From contig CM067526.1 in NCBI GenBank assembly GCA_034509925.1, forward strand, positions 8,886,244 through 8,950,243: 64,000 nt of DNA, in the 5' to 3' direction. This stretch comes from Hirudinaria manillensis. Taxonomy: Eukaryota; Annelida; Clitellata; Hirudinida; Hirudinidae. Each line of letters starts with the position of its first letter. Position 1 is the first letter of the stretch. Of this stretch, positions 12,201 through 24,200 are shown one piece after another. The notes beneath the pieces are model-generated. The model made no database searches. It was not told the origin of the DNA and saw nothing but the letters and a program-made list of their open reading frames with translations. The position numbers and the translations under genes are program-made.

Positions 12201-15200
12201 CACAGAATGTTTAGTGACTAATAAAATTACATAATATAAGAAAATTTAGCAAAATTTAACGGGTTTACAAGAAATTGTAGTTTGCCCCTGTGGTTTCTGT
12301 GCGCACTAATCTAGGGAAAACAATTACTAGTACTATTCATTTTTTAATATAAACAAAATTCATACATCATTTATAAACAACGCTATTTTCAGCCCTTTGC
12401 AGATGATTACATGGATTAAATTAAATTCAAATATTTCAAAAAATGTTAGAAAAAGGGGTCACGAGTTATTCTTTGTTACCGTTACATTTTCTGATCAGGG
12501 CATATATCGATGTTTAATGGATAAACAAACATGGTATGATACTTACTTGAGCGTCGAAGGTAATGTTGATAAAGCAAATGTGGTAAAACCATTATTACCA
12601 GAAAATATGCCTTAATTGAAAGTTCGGATTTTTGTAGCCGTTCCTACCTGGACAAATTTTGGGCAACATATGCCTGATAAAAGTATTTTGGAAGGAGAAT
12701 CATTAACTATTACTTGTAACGCCTTAGGTGTTCCAAGACCGGTCATTAAATTATATTATAACGGGAATCTTGTGCGAGGTATAAACTATTGAAATAGTTA
12801 TTTGATAATATACTGACGATAAAATAATTTTTATCTCAGAAAGTTTCATTTCAAAAATTAATGGGACACCTTTTATTACGATTGTGAATGTTACCAAGAC
12901 GGACTCTAAAGTTGTTCAATGCAACGCTAGTAACAAACACGGATATGTATTTTCCAATGCTTACATAAATGTTTTAGGTAAATTATTTATCTAAAAAAAA
13001 AACTCTAGAAAAATGTTACCTAACATAATTGCCTTTTAAAATAGCCGAACCTCCACAATCTTCGGAATCACATATAGAAGTAAAGGTATCGAAAGGCTCA
13101 AACGTGACATTGAGCTGCCCTGTTAATGGCTGGCCAGAACCAATCATTAATTGGCACTCAAATGTTGGGAAAATGGTCGCAACAAATATATCAACATATA
13201 CGATATTTGTTAGTATTTTGCCTAATTATATATTTTGTATTTATTTTGCCTAATAATATACAACATTTAAACTGTTATATAACACGAGTATAAAGGTTAC
13301 AAACGTCTCTTAATTTTAACAATATTGTAATAACCCGGGGTCCTCAAACTAATTATAGAAGGTCAGGTTTATTGAAAGCGTTCAGATGCCTTGGAAGATG
13401 CACAATGCTCGAATGTCTAAGTCTTGAAATCTGCTGTTCTCTAATTCTCGCTCTGATTTCCGAGATAAATCCATTTGTCAAGGTTCCTAACCAAAGAGTC
13501 TGAATAGCACCAATTAATTAATTCTCAAATTATATTGCCACTAAATTTAATTAATTATTAAATTAATTAATCGGCAATATAATTTTAATTATTCTTCAAT
13601 TTATTGGATCTAGGGATCCAACACTGCCCCCTCCTTAAATCTGTTCGTCCCGAACAGACATCTATTCCCATTTTCATTTTTACTCTAGGAATAGGATCCG
13701 ATCTTCCAACAATCTCATGGCTGCAAATCCCAGATCCATTTGCTTTGCCATCTTCTGGGATTTCTGTTTCCCCCCTTTTACTTCTGCGTCCCGCAAGTTT
13801 CAGTCGCGGAACATCGCCATTTCTATGCTCAACCTCCTGCTCCACCATGTCGCCAGATCTCAGACTCTCTACAGGATCACCTGCTCCATTTTCCTTGCTA
13901 GGCACTCTCCCGAAATCCCGAGCACTCCCTTCTGTTATTTCCAATGGAGCCGAAACATCAGCTGGTAAATCCATGGGCTGTTCTGTAGACTCTACTTGTT
14001 CCACCATCAACTTCGTGTGCTTCACTGGTAACTCAATGTCCTTCATCGGTAACTCCTCGGGCGGTACTAATAACTTCGCAGACTCTGTCGGGAAATCCAT
14101 TGGCTGTTCTGTAGACTCTACTTGTTCCACCATCAAATCCGTGCGCTCCACCGGCAACTCCACGTGACTCATCAGCAACTCCTCCGGCTGCACCAACAAC
14201 TCCACATGATCCACCGGCAAACCCACGGGCTCCTCCGAAAGTTCCACTTGCTCCACTAAAACCTCCGTGAGCTCTCTGGGCCCTGCTGACGACTCGACCT
14301 GATCTAGTAACTCTATGGGCTCCAACGTCGAGTTCTCTAAGTCTGCCATCACGCACAGAGTTTCTGGAGACACGCACGCACTGTGGTTGGATGTGCCTTC
14401 TAACGGCTCCATCCCAATGCTGCCAGAAACTGTACCTGGAACAAGGCACAGGATTTGTTCTTCGTTGGTAACCTTTTTGCAGAGTTTCTCTCCTTGTTCC
14501 TCGCAAGATGGAAGCACCACCTTGCTCTCCTCAAAAGAACCAACAGGACTCTTCTCGGTAGAGTTTCCACCCGAAATCAGAGAGACATCCTGACACGAAA
14601 CCGCTGTGTTTTTCAAATCACCCCTAATACTCCCCCTCAACTCCTCTAACTCTCTCAGCAACTTACTATATCGAGACTCGAATTCATATTCCTCCGGGTC
14701 ATGGCCATTCTCTGTCAGCCATGCCCCAAGTCGTTCTCGTATCTCAGCTTTCGTGCCTTTGCAGTCCAGGCCACGATCTCTCAATTCTTGTCTCAATCGA
14801 GGCACGTACAATTCATCCAAGTACTTCGGCATCCTTCACTTTTCAACTAAACAAGCTTCTACCTTAGTTACTCTTGGATACCCTTTAACTCTAAATCTCA
14901 CTCCTGACACCAATGTAATAACCCGGGGTCCTCAAACTAATTATAGAAGGTCAGGTTTATTGAAAGCGTTCAGATGCCTTGGAAGATGCACAATGCTCGA
15001 ATGTCTAAGTCTTGAAATCTGCTGTTCTCTAATTCTCGCTCTGATTTCCGAGATAAATCCATTTGTCAAGGTTCCTAACCAAAGAGTCTGAATAGCACCA
15101 ATTAATTAATTCTCAAATTATATTGCCACTAAATTTAATTAATTATTAAATTAATTAATCGGCAATATAATTTTAATTATTCTTCAATTTATTGGATCTA

Positions 15201-18200
15201 GGGATCCAACAATATGCAGAGCGACAAGAAAGGACACATTGTGCCTAGCAAATCATGTTGAGAAAAACTCCGTTTTTACTATAATAACTATGTGTTTTTT
15301 ATACGACATGATCAATGACAGAATGCAGCTATTTCTGAACATTTATGTCAATAAAATAACGCATGTGTCAAGCATAATGTATTTGATTGACCCAAATCTT
15401 GTGTGATGCCACCCGCACTTTTTCTTCTAAGCACAGTTTTTATCTTCTACATTTTCAGATCGACGAAATTTGTACAGTATTCCTTGAATTTGAACTGATA
15501 TGCCCACTTCTTTTTACTTGCTTTAAAATTGATATGTGGACGTTCAAATCTTGCGATCGTTTTTTCGATCAAATACTAAATGAGCTGAAATACCATCAAA
15601 TTTATGTCCTTTGGACAACACATGAATCAAGTTTTGACGTTTAAATTTGAAAAATTAACGTTCAAAACTTTCTAAATGATTCTCTCTAGATCCCGAGGTC
15701 CAAATGAGCTGAAATTTACTTGTATTTTGGATCACATTACACGAATCATAAACTTTAATTTCGTTCAATTTTAAAATAAATAAATACACGACTACAATAC
15801 TATATGACAAATATTAAAAACTTCTGACACCTAGGGAGTATGAGAAGTAACTATAGTAACTAGTTTACACTATAGTAACTATAATTATAAAGCAGATTAT
15901 GCTCAATTTTTTTTATAAACTTGCGACCTAATTTAGACTTTAATTCCTTTTATTTTTGACGAAACTATTATCGGATTTCAATGTGTACTGTTTTGCAACG
16001 TGTACCAAAGGAACTTAGTTTGCTTCAAGTATTTCAATCTACGAAATGATCAGCGGCATAGTATTTAGGGCAAAAGGATGGCTTATAGCTTCCTCGTTAC
16101 AGTAGTTTCTATGTCCGCTACTGGAGGAAAACCTTGGTCTTCCGGTCCCATATCCAGGCCTTTGGCCTCATCGACTCGGATTCCTGCGGTCGTGAAGTCC
16201 ATTTGGTCGGTCACGTCCGTTGATATCAGATGATAACATTGTGTAACAAGGTTTTTGGCGTCAGTTGTTATTTCGTAGCTAAGGTTGGCGTTGCAGAAAG
16301 TACCTATTGTAACTTTATTTTTTCTACCAGCCCATCAAAAGTTAAAATAAATGATCATGTTCAATTGTTTAGCTTCATACATTACTGTAAGAGTCAAGAT
16401 ATTAAAATTAAAGTGGACTTGCTCTCTGGACAGGACTACGATTATGTTTTTAGTCACTTTCTCGAAAGTGTTTCCATCACCAAAAAGACATACCTCGATC
16501 TCTCAATTCTCGACTCAATCGAGGCACGTACAATTCATCCAAGTACCGCCGCATCCTTCACTTTTCAACTAAACAAGCTTCTACCTTAGTTACTCTTGGA
16601 TCCCATTTAACTCTAAATCCCACTCCTGACACCAAATTTAATAACCCGGTGTCCTCAAACTAATTATAGAAGGTCAGGTTTATTGAAAGTGTTCGGATGG
16701 CTTGGAAGATGTACAATGCTTAATTGTCTAAGTCTTGGAATCTGCTGTTTCTCTTACTCTCGCTCTGCTTTTCGAGATAACTCTATTTGTTGAGGTTCAT
16801 AACTAAAGACTCTGGATAGTGCCCTGAACATTAATTAATTATGAAATTAATTAATTAGCAATATAATTTTAAATATTCTTTAATTAACTGGATCCAGGGA
16901 TCCAACAATATATATATATAGACCTGCTTGAGCAAAACGATTTTCTAAATTAAAATTAACGTCAAAAATTTTCAAGAAAAAGTTAAAAAGAAAAAATTGG
17001 CATATTATATGATTGCTCATTAGCATAATACTCATTATACTGAGCGATGTTTGACAGATAATTTGTGTTCATCATAGCACGTGTCTTATGACAACCACTT
17101 CGAATGTCGAGCCCATAACAAATATGGAGAAAAAGAAGTAATGTTTTTCGTTAGTGCTAAGAGTATGATTTTTAAATTATTAAATGATTTACTAGGTTAT
17201 TAAGTATGAAATTTCCTTTTTGAAAAATAGAATATGAAATTTTTATTTTATCGTACAATTTCCAATGCAATTACTTGCTATTTTCGTCCGAATAAATTTA
17301 GAAGATTTTATTGGCTATTGAGCTTGCAAGAATTTGAAGTCTAGAATTTGAAGTTTTTATTCTACGAAGTCTTTCTTGATTAAACGAGTCGAAAAATCCA
17401 AAAGAGTGGAAACGCTACTTAAGATGTATATGCGTTGACTGACCTAGAATACTTTTGACGAACTTTACAGAACACTATGATTAGCTTTAGAAGTTATTTT
17501 TCAGGCTAATGACATATGCTTAATTGTTAATTTATCCAATTTTGTTTTTAATGTTAGTTGAAGAGAAATACTTCTAGGAAATATGATTAATGAACATTGT
17601 CGAATAAATTTTGTTATTTACGATCCACCCTAGGAGTCAATCGTTTAAAATCGGTTAGAGATCGACTTTATTTAAATAGTTTTCCGTTATGTGTGAAAAC
17701 AAATGGCAGTCTCCAAGCTGCTTTTTACTGAAATGCATTGGATACTCGAGTGTATAATTCTCAAGCTTTAATTTTACTTTTTTAATTCAAAATTGACGAT
17801 TGTGTTATTCTCTTCCATTCTTGCTGCTAAATGTCACATTTTTTGACATATGTCACATCTTTGGATGGATTCATTTCCACTATCCAGTGCGTTAATCATT
17901 CACTTTTGACTTGAGACTGTTGGTACTATAAATCCTAAATCCTGTGGGTTATGTTTGGATTTTTGAGGGCCACTTCCATAACGAAAATGCGTTTAGTGTT
18001 GTTTTTGCACCTACTATAGTGCTGATAATTTTATAAATAATTTTAGTTGATCAACTCGTTCAGATTCCTCAGAAATCAATTCTGGGAATTGCCATTCAGT
18101 GATTGGATTTTATGTTCTAGATAGAGAAAGAACTAGCTACTTCACGAACAGCATTGTACAACAACATATGGCATAGAAGATTAGGCCATATGTACAGACA

Positions 18201-21200
18201 TTCACTTAATCACTTGACTAAGAGTGTGGCCACTGGTTTTCGGATAAAAGGAGGCAAAACTAACCTTCGTAAGGCTGAAGCAATTTGTCTTCTACTCGAA
18301 CTCACGTCTAGTACTCCAGATTTTAGTCAAGACAACAAAGGAACAGTAGATCTTGGATCCTGTTTTTCGACCAAAAACAAAGCATATAAGAATTCAACAT
18401 CACTTTGCCAGAGAGTGCTTAGGTGATATCCAAGTTGAAAGAGTGGCCACAGATGAAACGACATACTCACTGAGTGTGGCAAGGGAAACAAAACGCCAAG
18501 TGCAGAACATAGATGGGCATGTCTGAAATCAATTACCTTGTAAAGTAGGGAATTATAAATAATAAATCCTTAGATCCTTGTAATTTTTGGATTTCAAGGA
18601 CGACTTCTCTACTGCGTGTCTCTTAATGTGATTTTGGCAGCATGACCGTTATAATATTGATAAATAAAATATATTTATTTTCTGCAAATCAAAGAGCAAA
18701 GCAACAAAAATTTCCATTAGAGACCATGAGACGCATCTTATATCAAAACTGAACTAAAGACTCTCCTGGACGTCACCATCGCGGACCTGTGCATATTTCT
18801 AACTGAAATGCATTTCATAAAAGATCTCATATGTTAGCATGGAAAGAATTTTTGTGTATCGAAGTTTTCGCAAATATTTACCTCATATGTAGTAAAAAAT
18901 TCTTAAGGATACTCACTACAGCAAAGTCATAGAAATCAACTGTCAAACTTCGTTTCATACCTAATAGCCTAGTAATTTATCTTTACATTTTGTAAATTTA
19001 TTTTTGAAATTCAGATAAAACAAAAGTTAAACTTACTTCAAGCAATACTTTTGCTTATGAGGGAGAAGAATTAATCTTGTATTGTTCAATACAAGCTGAG
19101 GAATTACCTTTTTCAATAAACGTTACATGGTCGAAAAATGGGTTTGATTTGAGTCCTGATCTTACTAAAGAAATAAAGGCAAAGCAAAAACATTCTTTAT
19201 CAATCAATCCCGCTAAACTGAGTGATGGAGGTTTATATACTTGTAATGCTTCAACTTCATATGATTGGGGTGCAGATTCAAAGCAAATATTTGTAAGAGG
19301 TTAGATGATAATTAATGTATAATGAATCATGTATAAACAATTAATTATGCCACCATTTAAATTGCAACTTCTTAAAATAAACAATCAGGTCCTCCATTGC
19401 CACCTAAAATCATGCAAGTCTCAAATTGTTCTTCTCTAAACGCAGTTGTTTCATGGATCGATCACGGAACATATTTAGATCCAGTGATTGAGTATTTAAT
19501 CTTTAGGAAATCGTCTTATGATGACACTTATACGACTTTTGCCACTTCCAGGTATGTAACTGACTATTTTTTTCAAAGATAAACTTTTAAATTTTTTATA
19601 TAATGAATGAATTAACAGCTTAAATACAATATATTTATAAGCTGCATATAAAGCAATTCTAGTCACAAGTATAACTAAGGAAAATTTTCGACATCAGTAT
19701 TTATTTCTATTGCGGTAACTTTATTCACACACCAAGAACGGCGAAACAACAACAAGGAAGGGCGGGACCAAAAAAAAAACATTAAAATAATAACTCGAAC
19801 TATTTTAACAAAACAAGTTTTTTAAACATAAAAAACTCAACACCTTCTCATTTTGTTAAAATCCACCGAATTATTATTTAAGTCCCATTCTGTCCTTCAG
19901 CATGTTCAGCCTATCTTCACTAACTGGTTTTGTCAAGATGTCTGCAATCTGAAATTCTGATGAGACTCTTTTGACACACACATCGCCTTCTGTGACTTTT
20001 TCTCTGATGAAAAAATGTCTTGTCTTGATGTGCTTGGTTCTTTTGTGATATTCTGGATTCTCATCTAGTTTAACTGCAGCTTCGTTATCAACGTAAATTT
20101 CTGGTTTGTTAAAATATCCAGTAATGCCCTCTAACAATCTTTTCAACCAAATTCCTTCTCTAGTAGCTTCACTTGCAGCAACTACTTCTGCTTCAGTCGT
20201 CGATATGGCTACTGACGTTTGTCTTTGACTAAACCAACTGATAGCACCTCCAGAATAAATACAAACAACACCCGACGTAGATCTTCCCGTGGTAGTGTCT
20301 CCTCTAGGTTTCTAGAAACATTACTAACTGCATACGCTGCCAGGTCTTGTACTTGTCATTAGGTACATTAATGCGCCTACCGCTGATCTATATGGAAATT
20401 TGATCTCGTTTTGATCATCACGAACATCATCTGCCTTCTCAGATTTAATAATGGGTGTTGGACATGGGCGACATTCGTCCATTCCAAATTTCTCTAGAAT
20501 CTTTTGAGTAAAGTTTCTCTGAGTGATTTTTATTGAGCCATCAGATTTTTTGTTGATTTCAATTCCAAGAAAGAATGTAGCTGGTTTAGCAACAATTTTG
20601 AATTCTTTCTCTAATTTCTGCTTGAAATCTCTAAGATCTGATTCAGACGAGGCTGCAACAATTCCATCGTCGACATACAAAGCAACTAAAATTTTGCAAT
20701 GCTTTTTCTTTTGAATGAAAAGACAAGGATCTGCATCACTTTTCACAAAACCAAGATTCAACGAAAAATTTCCAAAACGTTTGTTCCAACATCTCGGAGC
20801 TTGCTTTAGTCCATTCAAACTTCTCTTGAGTTTGCATACCTTTTTAGAACCATCATCACCGTTTTGCTGAGGTGTGTACGGTGCTATCAGTCTTTGCGTG
20901 ATTCCATGACTGCGAAGGATATTTAGAACTTCGTCATTGTCGAATTCACCCCCATTGTCACTCAAAAATTCTTTCACATTATGGCCTTGACACTTTGCTG
21001 TAGCCAGAACCTCCTAAAGTGCTTGCTTGACTTCAGCTTTCTGTCTGATGAATGTGATGAATCTCATTTTACTGAAATGATCTTTGAAGACAACAAAATA
21101 TCGTTTTCTGTTAAACGATTCTCCACTGAAAGGACCACAGACATCTGCTGATAGGAGTTCACCTGGTTTACTGGTGGCATTCCTTCTTCCAAACTTTAAT

Positions 21201-24200
21201 CTATGAGATAGATGCAAGGTTCACATATCTCTGTATCAAGCTGAACATTGATGTTCAATTCTCTCTTTACAAGTTTTTTTACATGACGTTTGTCTTGGTG
21301 TCCAAATCGTTCATGATACAATTGAATTAGTGAACATTCACTGACTAGGTTTACCTCGGCTGGAGTTTCAGGACTAATAAGTGCTATCAGTCCCGCTTCG
21401 TATAAGGTACCATTTAACTGTATTGTCCCTTGAATAACTATTTTGCCCTGAATTCTTAAGCATCACTTTGTGGCAGTTGACTGAAACTTGCTCTGTAAAT
21501 TTTTGTCTTGAGCAGCTAGAACTGAGAAGAGATTTCTACTCAAACTCGGAACATATCAGACATCTGACAAGGTTAGTTCCTGTTGCTTATTGCTTGTTGT
21601 GACCAAAGTTTTCACTGTGCCTTTACCTACAGCAGGAAGAACCTCTTTTCCTGCAGTTTGTACCGTGTGTGGTACAGCAAACTTTTCGAAAGTTTCAAAA
21701 TTGTCTGAACTATTTGTTATGTGTTTCATTACTCCATTATCTATGAACCACTTATCATGAGTCTTAGCTGAAGATGCCTCGGTGATTGATGAGCACAATA
21801 CTGCATTCAATGTTTCACCATGACTTGTTCTGGATGATGCTGTTGCAGAATTCTTTGCAGGTCTTCCATCGGCGATCCACTTGCTGCACTGCTTTACCCA
21901 ATGACCAGCTCCATGACAGTAATTACAGTTGCCGACTTGCTTCTTCTTAAATGTCCTTGGCTTCTCAGACATTTGTTTCTGTTTTGAGGTGTTGGCAACT
22001 AGAATGTCATGCTGAGCTGAGTGTCATATCTGTCTTTAACTCTCTTTCAAACATGCACAGCTGAGTAACTAGTTCATCTAATGATTTCTTTTCATCACTT
22101 AGCATTAGCCAACTTGACTTGAAGATTTGGAAACTGATTGGCAGTATATGCATCACTTTGCATATTATTATTATTATTATTATTATCACATAAAGGCACG
22201 GGCGAACCCCTCGCCTAACACAAATTACTTAAGTAAACAAAAAGCAAAACCCTCCACATATCAAACAAACAATAAAACAACCAGTCACATCAAATATTTA
22301 CAATCCCCAAAAAAATCATCCAATAACATTTTGAAGATGTCCAGGTTTGGAGCACCGACAACCGACCGATATGAGCAACATCTCTGGTAATTTCTTTTCT
22401 CCTGCTTCTTGAAGACCACTATTTAGCTCGTTCCAAAGTGTTTTTAGTTTAGCTACTTGGCCTGAAACATCTACATTTGATATCCAACCAAAACTGAAAA
22501 ACTCACTGCAAATTTGAAAAAGCTGGTCTCTGGCTGATGCTTTAAAACTTCTTTTTAGCTCCTCCCAGACTTCTCTTGCAGTCTCTCTATCCATTATTTT
22601 CTGGTAGGTTTCTTCTGAGACAGCATTGGCTATAACTGATTTGACATAACTGTTAGCCTTTCTGAACTTATCTGAGATTTCTTTGTGAGCCTTTCTTTGT
22701 TCTTCTGTGGGATTTTCTGCTAGTTCGGATCTCAACAGTTTGCCATCGATAACGTCATCGTGATAGTCGATGTAGTCTCGAATTCGACGCTTCCACATCG
22801 GCCAATCAGTCGTGCACCTCAATGGCTTTATCTTTATTCCCATCGAGTCCATTTGACGTTATTTAAAAAACAGCACTGCTAATGTTAGAACTGACTTCAG
22901 AAAACTTTAACTTAGCGCTCGGGGAGCTCTGGTCCCATAACCTATTGCGGTAACTTTACTCACACACCAAGAACGCGAAACAACAACAAGGAAGGGCGGG
23001 ACCAAAAAAAAAAAACATTAAAATAACTCGAACTATTTTAACAAAACAAGTTTTTTAAACATAAAAAACTCAACAATTTCAATATTTAAATTTCGATTAT
23101 AACTAATGATTATTAATTGTGGCTGCTTTATTACATGATCCTGCTGGAGGACATTAATTTAAGAACTAGTGACACAATTATCGATTTGCAGCGTTAAATC
23201 CGAGCATCGTTCGATTCGGATGATCAGAACTTATAAAAACTACAAAATAGCATTTCAGGACCGCCTTAGACATGGGAACATCCGTTGTTAAAACGAATAA
23301 ATGTTTTTTTGGGCGCATCGAAACCACGCTTTGTGAAATTCTATAATATTGTAATAACCCGGGGTCCTCAAACTAATTATAGAAGGTCAGGTTCATTGAA
23401 AGTGTTCAGATGCCTTGGAAGATGTACAATGCTCAAATGTCTAAGTCTTGAAATCTGCTGTTTCTCTAACTCTCGCTCTGCTTTTCAAGATAAATCTATT
23501 TGTCTAGATTCATAACCAAAGACTCTGAATAGTACCAATTAATTAATTCTCAAATTATATTGCCACTCAATTTAATTAATTACTAAATTAATTAATCAGC
23601 GATATAATTTTAATTATTCTTCAATTATCTGGATCCAGGGATCCAACAGTATGTTCTAATTAAGTATTATATTTTACAGCAGAATACTAAAAGCTCATTT
23701 TTTACTAAATGCTTGGACAAACTATTCTTTCTACATTCGTTCAAGAAATATATTTGGACTCAGTTTACCCAGTTCGTTCAGTACAAATAATTGTTCAACT
23801 CCTTCTCGGAAACCAAACATTAATCCCACTGATGTGTGTGGGGAAAGTAGGGATCCAAACCTTCTTGTGATTACATGGAAGGTAATGGTAGCTAGATCTT
23901 TAATGCGGTTTATAAATAAAGTAATTTTTACGAAGAAAAATGCGAATTATTCTTACAACTTTGCTTATAACTAATCATTTTCGATGATTATAGGCTGTTC
24001 ATCCTCGTTACCATTTTGGAGAAAATTTTCATTATATATTAAAATTCAAGAATCTTTCTCACCCCCAAAAGAAACATTTAATTTTAAAATTTAATGGGTC
24101 AGCAACTGAGGCTATGATAAGAAATGCAGGAATATATTTGCCTTACAAAGTTTGGATTCATTCTTCTAACTTAAAAGGTGACGCCTCTTTTAATAAGAGT

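Larger units (their letters stand above)
13326..15211 (-). mobile_element. Internally deleted gypsy element B2, recent insertion
   Basis: On the - strand: 5' LTR (14914-15211), primer-binding site, 415-codon SAP ORF, polypurine tract, 3' LTR (13326-13623). Flanked by ATAT (13322-13325, 15212-15215). The two 298-bp LTRs read as identical, which indicates recent insertion. There is no pol. It lies in neuroglian intron 10, opposite in direction to the gene. Confidence 0.9.
19708..23075 (-). mobile_element. copia-type retrotransposon, internally deleted (3368 bp)
   Basis: Flanked by the 5-bp duplication ATTTC (19703-19707, 23076-23080). LTRs of 135 and 133 bp begin TGTTGAG on the - strand. Gene order on the - strand is gag, zinc knuckle, protease, integrase, reverse transcriptase, RNase H, which is copia order. 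A deletion joins integrase to reverse transcriptase, and a LINE tail is inserted in gag. It fills most of neuroglian intron 13. Confidence 0.92.

Noticed and set aside
13604-14167. 187-codon + strand ORF over element B2
   Set aside because: Opposite-strand shadow of the SAP ORF; its Ser/Thr/Cys-rich repeats mirror the Glu-Pro-Val codons.
16230-16589. 119-codon + strand ORF
   Set aside because: Its right part is the reverse strand of the B3 SAP ORF and LTR leader; the left part has no recognisable domain.
16905-16922. TA microsatellite
   Set aside because: Only about eight dinucleotides next to the LTR, not notable beyond the ATAT target.
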